Of a DNA stretch of 64,000 nt, positions 8,666-17,746 are shown in pieces. A program made the position numbers and the translations under genes. This DNA comes from JBDHAC01 sp039588215 (lineage in GTDB: Bacteria > Gemmatimonadota > Gemmatimonadetes > Palauibacterales > Palauibacteraceae): NCBI GenBank assembly GCA_039588215.1, contig JBDHAD010000010.1, positions 1-64,000 of the forward strand. Reading direction: 5' to 3'. The notes under the pieces were generated by a model, which did no database searches, was not told the DNA's origin, and saw only the letters and a list, made by a program, of their open reading frames with translations. Every line of letters starts with the position of its first letter. Position 1 is the first letter of the stretch.

Positions 8666-10708
8666 ATGTCCCAGCTCAAGAAGCTCATGCACGAGATCCA
8701 CCGGCGCTCGCTGTGGCAGGTGCTGGGGATCTATGTCGTGGCTGGCTGGCTGGTGCTCCAAGCCGTGGACACTCTCGCGGGCGCCTTGAACCTGCCAGAG
8801 TGGGCACCCCGGCTCGCGCTGTTCTTGTTGATCATCTTTCTACCGATCGTGCTTGCCACGGCCTTCGTGCAGGGAGGCATGGCCCCACGAGAGCAGGCCG
8901 CGCCCGCGGAAGACGAAGCCGTGGTCGAAGGGGAGCCGGTACGGCACCACCGATGGCTCAACTGGCGTAACGCGCTCCTGGGGGTTGTCGGGGCGTTTGC
9001 GCTCCTGGGCGTAGCGACAGCCGTCTGGCTGGTATTGGGGCTGGGGCCACGAGAAGGGTCCGCCGAAGCGAAGGGGATCGCGGTCCTGCCGTTCGACAAC
9101 ATGAGTCCAGACCCGGAGAACGAGTTCTTCGCCGATGGGATACACGATGAGATCATCGCACAGCTGGCAAAGATCGCTACGCTGAGGGTGATCTCCCGAA
9201 CCTCCGTCCACCAGTACCAGAACACAGAGAAGACCACGCCCATGATCGCCCGCGAGCTTGGTGTCGCGAATCTCCTCCAAGGGAGTGTACGGCGCGCAGG
9301 CGACCGGGTGCGGATCATCGTGCAGCTCATCAAAGCGGAAACAGACGACCACCTGTGGACGGCGACCTACGAGGAAAAGCTTGCCACCGAGAGACTGTTC
9401 GCAATCCAGAGCGACGTGGCGCAGCAGATCGCGCGTGCGTTGCGCGCCGAGCTATTACCGGATGAGCTGGAGCGGATCGAGGCCGTTCCCACCGAGAACC
9501 GCGCGGCCTACGACCTCTATCTGCAGGGGAACCTCCTGCAACTCAGCCTCGAAGAGGAGTTGAGGCGGGCGGAGGACCTGTATCTGCGTGCCCTCGCACT
9601 CGACCCGGAGTTCGCGCACGCATGGGCGAGCCTCTCGGAGGTCCACAGCGGGTTGTACTTCCGCGGCTACGACCAGACCGAAGGGCGGCTGCTGAAGGCG
9701 CGGGAGGCGGTGGAGCGGGCGCTCGAGATCGACCGGGATCTGGCCGAAGCGCACCGGGCGCTAGGCACCCTCTACTATTGGGGATACCGGGACTACGAAC
9801 GGGCGACCGAGTCGTACGATCGGGCGGAGCGAGGCCTGCCGGGCGACGTGGAGCTCCTATTGTGGAGGGCCGCGATCGCCAAGCGCCAGGGTAGGTTCGA
9901 GGAGGCCATAGCGATCAATCTGCGAGCTTCGGAGCTGGCCCCGAAAAACGGCGACCCGCTGTCGGAACTCGGAATCATACATCTGTTCCAGAGGCAGTAC
10001 CGGCGAGCAGAGGAGTACTTCGACCTCGCCCTCGACCTGCGTCCGGACGACGTGAACGACGTCCTACGCAGGGCCGCGATTCCCCTGTGGCGGGACGGAG
10101 ACACCGGGCCGTTACGCGCGGTCCTCACCACGTACCCGCCGAGCGACGACCCGTCCGGGGTGGTGAGCTACTGGCGGTGGACCCTCGAGGTGTCGGACCG
10201 AAGGTTCGACTCGGCACTGGAGGTGTTGCACGCCACGGAGCGGGAAGAGTGGGAAGAAGAAGCCTGGTGGTATCCCAAGTCGCTTCTCGAGGGGTTGACT
10301 CACCGCTACGCTGGGAACGGCGAAGCCGCCACAGCCGCTTTGGAGTCCGCACGGTCGGTCCTGGAGCCGCTGAATACGGAACGTCCCGAGGACCCCCGCT
10401 TCCACAGCTCTCTCGGGATCGCGTACGCCGGACTGGGGCGCGCGAACGACGCGATCCGGCACGGCCTGCGGGCGCAAGAACTCTTGCCACGCACACGCGA
10501 CGCCCTCGACGGATCACAATACGTTCTCGGCCTTTCCCGCATCTATGCCATGGTAGGGCAGCCGGAGGCGGCGGTCGAGCTGCTCGATCGCTACCTCTCC
10601 GGTCCGGGACGCTGGTCTCTCGAGGGCCTCCTCCGCGATCCGCGTATGGACGCGCTGCGCGACCATCCTGCCTTGGAGGTACTCGTAGCGAAGTGGGGGC
10701 GGCAGTAG
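8666..10708 (+). CDS. Membrane protein with TolB-like (FlgO-type) domain and TPR repeats
   Basis: 680 residues. The N-terminal 120 residues hold three hydrophobic segments (about 18-38, 47-68 and 98-122). Next is a TolB/FlgO-like domain beginning IAVLPFDNMSPDPENEFF and continuing ADGIHDEIIAQLAKI and RVISRTSV, the signature seen in adenylate-cyclase- and regulator-associated TolB-N proteins. From about residue 270 to the end come TPR motifs (AEDLYLRALALDPEFAHAW, ALEIDRDLAEAHRALG, AEEYFDLALDLRPDD). Such proteins are abundant in Gemmatimonadota and often carry an N-terminal kinase or DNA-binding domain; neither is present here. It is probably an inner-membrane scaffold or sensor. The start ATG follows GAGGCGG. 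Confidence 0.8.
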   Translation: MSQLKKLMHEIHRRSLWQVLGIYVVAGWLVLQAVDTLAGALNLPEWAPRLALFLLIIFLPIVLATAFVQGGMAPREQAAPAEDEAVVEGEPVRHHRWLNWRNALLGVVGAFALLGVATAVWLVLGLGPREGSAEAKGIAVLPFDNMSPDPENEFFADGIHDEIIAQLAKIATLRVISRTSVHQYQNTEKTTPMIARELGVANLLQGSVRRAGDRVRIIVQLIKAETDDHLWTATYEEKLATERLFAIQSDVAQQIARALRAELLPDELERIEAVPTENRAAYDLYLQGNLLQLSLEEELRRAEDLYLRALALDPEFAHAWASLSEVHSGLYFRGYDQTEGRLLKAREAVERALEIDRDLAEAHRALGTLYYWGYRDYERATESYDRAERGLPGDVELLLWRAAIAKRQGRFEEAIAINLRASELAPKNGDPLSELGIIHLFQRQYRRAEEYFDLALDLRPDDVNDVLRRAAIPLWRDGDTGPLRAVLTTYPPSDDPSGVVSYWRWTLEVSDRRFDSALEVLHATEREEWEEEAWWYPKSLLEGLTHRYAGNGEAATAALESARSVLEPLNTERPEDPRFHSSLGIAYAGLGRANDAIRHGLRAQELLPRTRDALDGSQYVLGLSRIYAMVGQPEAAVELLDRYLSGPGRWSLEGLLRDPRMDALRDHPALEVLVAKWGRQ

Positions 10709-11148
10709 CAGGGGCTTCGCAGCCTGCCTTGGCGGCTGGGTGGGATCGTGGCGGAGAGGGGGTGATGGTCCAAGGCAGTAAGCCCTGGATGTGGCCATCC
10801 GGACTCGACCTCCTGGGGACTCACGAGGACCAGTCCGACTCGAAACTCGCGTCAATTGGACGTATTCGGACTCCTCGGTACTAGATAGGACACCTGGGAC
10901 CGGTCTCGAAAACCGGCGCCTAAGCCGACGTTCGCAAGCTGCGGAGGTAGGCCGATTAGCCGAAAAGCCGAACTCCGCTCTCCCACTTCGATGCTCAGCT
11001 CCCCTCGTGCTAGCCGGACGTGGTGTCGCTACGCCCGTGTTCTGCGGGGCGAGCGAGGGGTGCCCGCGTCCCGGCACCACCGGGATGTGAAACAGCCGGG
11101 GCGGGCGCCCCGGCTGTTTCGTGCTGCGACCGGTGGCGAGTGCCGCGA
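10709..11148. other. Gene-free stretch between convergent genes, with tRNA-like arm
   Basis: No convincing gene. At 10900-10916 a 5-bp stem and 7-base loop (CCGGT-CTCGAAA-ACCGG) looks exactly like a tRNA-Ser (CGA) anticodon arm. No acceptor, D or T arm can be folded around it, so it is not called a tRNA. A long perfect hairpin at 11089-11120 separates the convergent genes. Confidence 0.4.
11089..11120. terminator. Long hairpin between convergent genes, likely bidirectional terminator
   Basis: GAAACAGCCGGGGCG and its exact complement form a 14-15 bp perfect stem with almost no loop. It lies 28 bases from the susD stop on the minus strand and about 380 bases after the TPR gene. There is no T-tract beyond the stem, so efficiency is uncertain. 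Confidence 0.55.
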
Positions 11149-12528
11149 CTAGTTGCGAGCCGCCGTCTCGTCCACCGGGATCGGGTAGCTGGCGTTCACC
11201 TGGTGGCTCGACAGGTCGAGCGGGAGCTCGTCCAGACGGCCGTACCTGCGCAGGTCGATCCATCGGTGCCCACCCTCGTATAGTAACGAGTAGCGCTTCT
11301 CGTACAGCAGTTGATCCAGCGCCTGTGCGGCGCTCGTCAGCGCCACGGCCGGCAGACTGCCGGACCGTGACCGGATCGCGTTGATGTCCGTTTCCGCTCC
11401 CCCGAGGTTGTTCAACCCGATGTTGGCTTCGGCGCGGAGCAGGATCAGCTCCTCGTTCCGAATGATCGGGATCGGCGCCGTGGTCGTGTTATAAATATCG
11501 AAGCCCACCGTGCAGTCAGGGAACTGCGACTGTGGCGAGCACAGCCCCGAGTACGCCCGAGATGTGATCGTGCGCGTCTTGCGGACGAGCCGATCATCCG
11601 GCGTCACTCCATCCGACTGCATCTCCGCGTCGGTCGCGACCGAGGGGTGGGCTCTCAGGTTGGGGTCGCCCCCGGGCTGAAACAGACCGTTGGTGCGGTC
11701 GCCCGACCCGGTGCTGAACGTATGGTATACGCCCAGGTCCAGATCGCCGTTCACGTCGACGAACGACTCCGAAAGCGCCTGGAGCGCCCCCGACCAGTCC
11801 GACAGGTACACGGCCACCCGGGCCCGCACGGCCCGGTTGAACAGTAGAAACGTCGCCGGTGTGTCGAACCCGCTGAACCCGCTCGAAACGCGGAACGGGA
11901 ACCCGGTCCCCCCTTGGAGGTGGCTCTTTGCCTCATCCAGCAGGGTCACGATGCGATCGAACACCTGGCTCTTACTGGCCTCGGGCGCCGGCTCTCGAGG
12001 ATCCTCCGGAAACGTAATCGCGCACCCGCAGTTGTCATCGCGCGTGACCACGAGCGTGAGAAACTCGAGCGCCTGCATCGTCTTCGCGAAGCCGCGCAGC
12101 GCCTCCTTCTCGCCCGCGGACACCTCCGCATCGTCGACCTGATCCGCGCCGTCGAGCAGGATCTGGCCAAGCTTGAGGTCCAAATACGGCTCGCTCCAGA
12201 AGTTCCCGCCAAATGCGGGGCTGGAAGGCTGAAGAGCCCCTCCTAGCATCTCGCTCTCGAAGCGTGGGTCCGCGACGTCGTGGTTGTAGGACTCGCGGCC
12301 CAATATCCCGAGCATCGAGACTATGTCGTTCGGGCCGATGAAATAGGCCCGGTACCCTATGATGAGCCCCTGTGCGGCCGTGGCGAGGCTGGCGCGATCA
12401 GGGTTGTTCTCCAATTGGTCCAGGTCGCCGAAGTTGGAATTCGGCGACGTCAGCGACTCGCAACCGTTGAGCCCCACGAGGAACCCCCCGACGGCGAGCG
12501 CGATCAGGTGTCTTCTTGGCTTGTTCAT
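11149..12528 (-). CDS. SusD/RagB-family outer-membrane lipoprotein
   Basis: 459 residues from an ATG preceded by a purine-rich GAGAGAGAAG. The signal peptide ends in the lipobox LVGLNGC, so the mature protein should be tethered at the outer-membrane surface. The helical TPR-like core (ATAAQGLIIGYRAYF, LDLKLGQILLDGADQV) and the C-terminal family signature (LLRAEANIGLNNLGGAETDI, YEKRYSLLYEGGHRWIDL) identify SusD, the lid that captures glycans or peptides for its SusC porin. It follows the susC-like region directly and, unusually, the upstream frame runs into it without a stop, so it could be made alone or as the tail of a fusion. The substrate cannot be deduced: no glycoside hydrolase or peptidase lies beside it. 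Confidence 0.85.
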   Translation of the reverse strand: MNKPRRHLIALAVGGFLVGLNGCESLTSPNSNFGDLDQLENNPDRASLATAAQGLIIGYRAYFIGPNDIVSMLGILGRESYNHDVADPRFESEMLGGALQPSSPAFGGNFWSEPYLDLKLGQILLDGADQVDDAEVSAGEKEALRGFAKTMQALEFLTLVVTRDDNCGCAITFPEDPREPAPEASKSQVFDRIVTLLDEAKSHLQGGTGFPFRVSSGFSGFDTPATFLLFNRAVRARVAVYLSDWSGALQALSESFVDVNGDLDLGVYHTFSTGSGDRTNGLFQPGGDPNLRAHPSVATDAEMQSDGVTPDDRLVRKTRTITSRAYSGLCSPQSQFPDCTVGFDIYNTTTAPIPIIRNEELILLRAEANIGLNNLGGAETDINAIRSRSGSLPAVALTSAAQALDQLLYEKRYSLLYEGGHRWIDLRRYGRLDELPLDLSSHQVNASYPIPVDETAARN

Positions 12529-15500
12529 CTTCTCTCTCTTCCCAGAGTGAGGTTCCTGATTCATTCGCTTCGCCATCACGGCTACAGATTGAAATCGATC
12601 CCGAGCCACAGGCTGCGGCTCGGCGGGAACGGTGCGACGTCGATCGCTCGACCGACCTGCTGGCTCCCGAACCTCGGGAAGCGTATAGCTGAGCGAGATC
12701 TCCCGTGCCTTCAGGAACGAAGCCGGCTGCGTGTACGACTGGCTCCACCCGTTGGCGAACCCGGCGAGACGCTGGGCGCCATTGCAGTCGGGGTGGCAGT
12801 CCGACGCGTCGTAGGCCGGGTCATCCAGAAGCGTGAAGAACTGATCCACGCTGCCGAAGTCGACGCTGTTGAGCGCATCATCGTACAGCAACTCGGTCAG
12901 GTTGATCACTTCCTGCCCGTACCGCCACTCGAACAACGTGAACAGCTCCAGGTTGCCCCCGAGATTGAAGCTGTTCGTGAACCCCATGTTGAAATCCGGA
13001 TCGGAGTTCCCGATCTGCGCGTGCCCCGCCAGGCTCCGGCAGGACTCGTTCGGGGTCCCGGCCCCTGTGCAATCCGGATCGGTCCCCACGATCTGTGTGA
13101 GCGGGCTGCCCTCCTCGATAAAGAACCCGCCGAGGAAGAGCGCGAAGCCGGCGTCGGCCTCGAAGGCCGGGACGTCGAGCCGGGTGACCTCGCTCCGGTT
13201 CAGGAAGAAGCTGGTGCGCGACACCCAGGTGAACTTCGGGCTCGCGATCGGGGTCAAGCCCAGCGCGGTCTCGAACCCCCAGTTGCGGAGCTCGCCCCCG
13301 TTGAAGATCACGTCGACGAAGCCGGTGGACGGGGCCGTCGTGGCTTCGATGATCAGGTCGTCCACGTTCTGCACGTACCCGGTCAGCTCGAGCGTCGCGC
13401 GGCCATTGAAGGCGGTGATGTCCATGCCTCCCTCGAACTCGGTCATCCGCTCGGGCTGGAGAGCCGGCCCACCTCCGACTGTGCCCTCGAGCGCGAAGCC
13501 GCCGATGCCTTCGATGTTCCTGTCGAGCACGAGGCTCGTGAACTTCTGGCATCCGTCGCGCGGATCGCACAACGGCTGGTTGGCCGTCTGCCCCACCGCG
13601 GCACGCAGCTTGACCTCGTCGAAGATCCCGCCCAAATCGGGGAACCGGTACGAGATGGCCCCCTTCGGGAAGATGAACAGCTCGGTGGGGTCTCCGTTCG
13701 CGCTCGACTGGTCGACCCGGACCATCCCGGTGACCAGCAGGCGGTTGTCCATCGTCAGGACCTCTTCCTGGAGGAAGAACCCGAAGTCCTCAACCTGCGC
13801 CTGGTTCTCGCGGATCTGGACCTCGACGGCCGCGTCGACCTTGTTCTTACCGCCAGTGAGATCGCGCCCGATCAAACGGGAGATCTCGAGCTCGGTGCGA
13901 TCGTAGTTCATCCCGGCCGAAGTCGTGAACGTGGTTCCACCGGCCCCCGGCGTGTATCGCCAGATCCCGTTCACGTTCACGTTGAAATTCAGGTTGTCGC
14001 TATTGCTCAGCAGCGCGGTGCCCGGCTTCCCGTCGAAGCTCTCGAAGTGGAGCGCGGGCGGAGAGAAGATCCGGTTCTCCTGGCTGAAGAAGTCCACACC
14101 GGCCGTGGTGACCAGGTTCACCCTATGTTGATCGTTTTCGATGAGTCCGATGTCCACGTTCGCTGACGTCATCAGACGCCATACTTCTTCCTCGTTCTCC
14201 ATCAGCGCCGCGGTCTGGATCGGATTGCTCGCGTTCCCCACGAACACGTTGCGGGGGTACGTCCCATCCGCCTGCTGACTGAGGTCGATGATGCCCGGCG
14301 TCGCGCTGAGCGTCATGAAGTAGCTGGTTTGGGCATTGTCGTTGTTCGTGAGACCCCGACCGGCGACGCTGCGCACGACGCTCGTGTTGATGTTGATGTC
14401 TGCCTTGCCCAACGCAGTTCTGAGGTTCACCCGGCCGGACTCGCGCTCGAAGCCCGTGTTCTGGATGATCCCCTCATCGTTCTTCCACGTGCCGGAGCCG
14501 AAGTACTGCAGCCCGCTATCCCCACCGCCGCTCACGCTGGCCGACGCGTCCCACGAGAACGCGTTCCTACCGGCGAGCGCCTCCTCGTGGTCGTACGTGA
14601 TGCCCGGTTGGAAGAAGTCGCGGGCTGTCTCGCCCAGAGATTCGACAGCCTCCTCGACGTCCCCGTAGACGCGTGCTCCGAGCTTGTTGGACAGATCGAA
14701 GTATCCCCCCATGAAACTGCCGCGGAGGCGGGCGGGCCCCACTTCGCCGCGCTTCGTCGTGATGATTACGACCCCGTTGCTCGCTTTCACCCCGTAGATC
14801 GCTGCGGCCGAGGCGCCTTTCAGCACCTCGATCGACTCGATGTCATCTGGGTTGATATCGGCGATCCGGTTCTGAAGCGCGTCTTGCTGCAGTGACGGGT
14901 TGGAGCCGCCGGCTGCATTGGTGATCTCGTTCTGGTTCGAGGGGATCGCGATGTTGGAGATCACGACGCCGTCGATGACGTACAGCGGCTCAGCCGCGGC
15001 GTTGATCGAGGATGACCCCCGGATGTTCAGCTGTAGACCGCCTCCGGGCGCGCCGCTGTTGCTGGCGACGACCGCGCCGGTCACCCGCCCCTGGAGCGCC
15101 TTGTCGATCGTCTGCTGCGGGACTTGCTGCAGCTGCTCGCCGCGGATCGACTCGACCGCGTTAGGGAGATTGATGCGCCGGGCCTCCGTCGCCCGGCCCG
15201 TCACCACCAGCTCCTCGACCTGCAGGTAGTCGACGGTCATCTGGATGGTCGCCGTGCTTGCTCCCGCTGCGACCGGGACCTCGACGCTCCGGTACCCGAT
15301 CCGCGTGACCACGAGCGTGATAGCGCCGGAGGGGGCGCCTTGCAGGGCGAAATTGCCGTTTTCGTCTCCGACCGTGCCGATGTCCGTCCCTCTGACGGCT
15401 ACCTGCGGAAACGCGACGGGGGCGGCCGTGACCTCATCGGTCACGGTGCCCCGGATCGTGCGCTGCTGGGCGCTCAGCCCCGCTGCACTCAGCAGCATGA

Positions 15501-15534
15501 ACAGCGTGATAAGCAGACCAAGTCTGTTCCTCAT
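12529..15534 (-). CDS. SusC/RagA-type TonB-dependent transporter, C-terminus disrupted and fused in frame to susD
   Basis: The true start is the ATG at 15534: signal peptide, then a carboxypeptidase-regulatory-like domain (IRGTVTDEVTAAPV, about residues 25-100). Next come the plug with SusC motifs (LQGRVTGAVV, LNIRGSSSI, PLYVIDGVVI) and a beta-barrel to about residue 950. Normal SusC sequence ends at SLSYTLPE near 12680. In the next frame the usual C-terminus resumes (VGRAIDVAPFPPSRSL then LGIDFNL and a TAG at 12582-12584). The strands normally found between these points are missing. The loss is therefore out of frame: the original frame misses its stop and runs on through the susD ATG, giving 1461 codons (11149-15534). 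It is either a pseudogenised transporter, an assembly error, or a real fusion. The frame is also open upstream of 15534, but that extension looks non-coding. Confidence 0.75.
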
Positions 15535-16017
15535 GAGGGTCCTGCCTGTTCGGGGTATGGATTGGTCTGGATTCGGCGTATCTATGAAGAAGCCGGGACG
15601 GCCCGCGCTTTTGGCAGAAGGCCGTCGGCGGATGTCTCGAACCCGATCGAGAGGCGGCGTGCGGGATTCTAATCGTAGAACGGCGTAACTGCGTCGCATG
15701 ACGCCCACGGAGGGGATCTGGCCCGCACCGTGCTCCCAGGGCTGTTCGCCGCGCCCTCGCTGGTGGCAAGCGTATAGGGGAAATCTGTACAAGGGCGGCC
15801 GGCGGTGCAAGCTTCGCAACCCAGCGTGAGTTTTGGAGTCGCACCCGAGCCGGGCCAACTGGCGGTCGTGCCAGCCGGTATTATGACGAGTTCTGTTGTG
15901 TGGTCGTACACGGAAAATACTCGTTTGGGGATACCGTTTGACATGAGCGGGAACCCCCTCGCGTCGTCCGTTGAAAGGGGGCGTGAGATCCTCGAGCCAC
16001 GAGATGGAGAGGGTGAC
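15535..16017. other. Divergent intergenic region between susC and cysQ
   Basis: About 480 bases between divergent genes. An AT-rich patch at 15880-15945 is the most likely promoter zone, but I see no hexamer pair close to consensus for either strand. No small gene is supported. The cysQ start is uncertain, so up to 75 bases at the right end could be coding. Confidence 0.35.
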
Positions 16018-16986
16018 TTGAGCGAAGAGGGCCAGCGTGAGCGAGAAGCTGACGGGGTGTTCGAGGTCCCTGCCAGCCTGGGGGGAGCCCTGGGTCGGCT
16101 CCCGGGAGCGGACCGGTTCCTGGGTGAGGCGGACCAGCATCTTCTGGGGGATCTCCGGGTTGCCGCGAAGGCCGCATTCGCGGGTGGTCAGGCCGCGTGC
16201 GCGTTCTACGAGGACGCAGAGATGGAGATCGAGGACAAAGGGGTGAACGACCCGGTGACGGCCGCGGATCACGCCGCCAACACCGCCATCCTTCGCGTTC
16301 TGCGAGATGCCCGACCCGCCGACGCGATCCTGAGCGAGGAGTCCACGCCCCCGGAGGCTAGCCGGCTCGGTGGCCGCCTGTGGGTCGTCGACCCTCTCGA
16401 CGGCACCAAGGAGTTCATTGCCCGGAACGGCGAGTTCAGCATCATGGTGGGTCTTGCCGGGCGTGGCGCCGCGGTTCTGGGGGCCGTGTATCAGCCGGCC
16501 ATCGACCGGCTATTCCTCGGAATCTCGGATCGGGCGGCCTGGGTTGTAGCGAACGTGCAACAAGGCTCCGCCCCCGGAGAGATCTCGCTCGCGGACACCG
16601 CACCCGGAGCCGAGGCGGTGCGATTCGTTCGGTCGCGCTCGCACCCGGACGAACGGCTCCGCGAGCTGGAGTCCGCGCTGGGCCAGATCGAGACTGTGGT
16701 CTCGGGCTCCGTGGGCATAAAGTGTGCTCTCATCGCGACCGGCGAGGCGGACTTGTACGTGCACCCGGTCCCCTACTTGAAGGAGTGGGACACCTGCGCG
16801 CCAGAGGCCGTGCTCCGCGGGGCGGGCGGGACGGTGACCGATTGCGCCGGCGAACCGCTGGTGTACGGCAAGCCCGATCCGCGGCAACCGGGTGGGATCT
16901 TCGCGGCCCACCCGGAGGTATGGCGCCGGGCGGCGCACACCGTGCACACGGTCACTCGCCCGCTTTTCGAAACGGAAGAGCCCTGA
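16018..16986 (+). CDS. cysQ: 3'(2'),5'-bisphosphate nucleotidase (CysQ type)
   Basis: An inositol-monophosphatase-fold enzyme expected to convert 3'-phosphoadenosine 5'-phosphate (PAP) to AMP using Mg2+. The metal/substrate motifs are present: LSEES, WVVDPLDGTKEFI, GAVYQP, and the C-terminal EWDTCAPEAVLRGAGG. Conserved similarity begins around 16140 (DLRVAAKAAFAGG). I place the start at a TTG after GGAGAGGG; an ATG at 15943 and a GTG at 16057 are alternatives, so the first 40 residues are doubtful. It heads cysQ-cysC-sat: PAP removal next to PAPS synthesis fits recycling of the by-product of PAPS-dependent sulfation or reduction. Confidence 0.88.
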   Translation: MSEEGQREREADGVFEVPASLGGALGRLPGADRFLGEADQHLLGDLRVAAKAAFAGGQAACAFYEDAEMEIEDKGVNDPVTAADHAANTAILRVLRDARPADAILSEESTPPEASRLGGRLWVVDPLDGTKEFIARNGEFSIMVGLAGRGAAVLGAVYQPAIDRLFLGISDRAAWVVANVQQGSAPGEISLADTAPGAEAVRFVRSRSHPDERLRELESALGQIETVVSGSVGIKCALIATGEADLYVHPVPYLKEWDTCAPEAVLRGAGGTVTDCAGEPLVYGKPDPRQPGGIFAAHPEVWRRAAHTVHTVTRPLFETEEP

Positions 16987-17077
16987 GACCACGATCGCGG
17001 CGAGCGCGACACGATAGCTGGCCCCGGGCCGCGCGTCAGCCGGCCCAGGTGGCACGCATAGAGAGGAAGAAGGGAGC

Positions 17078-17737
17078 TTGAACCAGAAAAGAGACCAGAC
17101 CAGACGCCGATCGGAGAACGTCGTCTGGCAGGAGAGCCAGGTAGGGCGCGCCGCCCGCGAGGAGCGCCGCGGACACCGGGGGGCGGTCCTCTGGTTCACC
17201 GGCCTTTCGGCCAGCGGCAAGAGCACGCTGGCGATCGAGGTCGAGCGGCGGCTATTCGCCGACAAGTACTTCTCCTACGTGCTGGACGGAGACAACGTCC
17301 GTCACGGCCTCTGCGGCGACCTCGGCTTCTCGCCGGACGACCGCGAGGAGAACATCCGACGCGTCGGTGAAGTCGCGAAGCTGTTCGCCGAGGCGGGCGC
17401 GATCGTCGTGACGGCCTTTATCTCCCCGTATCGGAAGGACCGCCGCCGGATCCGCGAGATCATGACGCGTGGGGGCGATTTCGTGGAGGTGTACGTGTCC
17501 TGCCCCCTGGAGGTGTGTGAGGCTCGGGATCCCAAGGGTCTGTACAAGCGCGCGCGCGCCGGGGAGATCCGCGAGTTCACGGGGATCGACGCACCGTACG
17601 AGGCGCCCGAGGCGCCCGAGTTGGTCGTAGAGACGAACCTGTACGATGTGGAGGCGTGCGCCGATCAGGTGATCGACCATCTGCGGGACCACGGGTATAT
17701 CGGGCGCGAGGGACAGCTCCGCGCCGTTTCCGGGTAG
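17078..17737 (+). CDS. cysC: Adenylylsulfate (APS) kinase
   Basis: 219 residues. Phosphorylates APS to PAPS with ATP in the cytoplasm. The P-loop GLSASGKST lies near residue 43, followed by LDGDNVRHGLCGDLGFS, the DREENIRRVGEVAKLF segment, FISPYR and the RDPKGLYKRA lid, all diagnostic. The start is a TTG preceded by AAGAAGGGA. It is about 90 bases after cysQ and 9 bases before sat, so an operon is very likely. The protein is a free-standing kinase, not fused to CysN or Sat. No PAPS reductase (cysH) is visible nearby. Confidence 0.93.
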   Translation: MNQKRDQTRRRSENVVWQESQVGRAAREERRGHRGAVLWFTGLSASGKSTLAIEVERRLFADKYFSYVLDGDNVRHGLCGDLGFSPDDREENIRRVGEVAKLFAEAGAIVVTAFISPYRKDRRRIREIMTRGGDFVEVYVSCPLEVCEARDPKGLYKRARAGEIREFTGIDAPYEAPEAPELVVETNLYDVEACADQVIDHLRDHGYIGREGQLRAVSG

Positions 17738-17746
17738 GAGACCCTC

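Noticed and set aside
10890..10990. tRNA-Ser (CGA) gene
   Set aside because: Only the anticodon arm fits. No acceptor stem, D arm or T arm with a TTCRA loop can be folded around it on either strand.
15535..16272. N-terminal extension of the SusC frame on the minus strand
   Set aside because: The frame is open, but the predicted residues are basic and unordered, overlap the cysQ coding region, and would precede a clear signal peptide at 15534.
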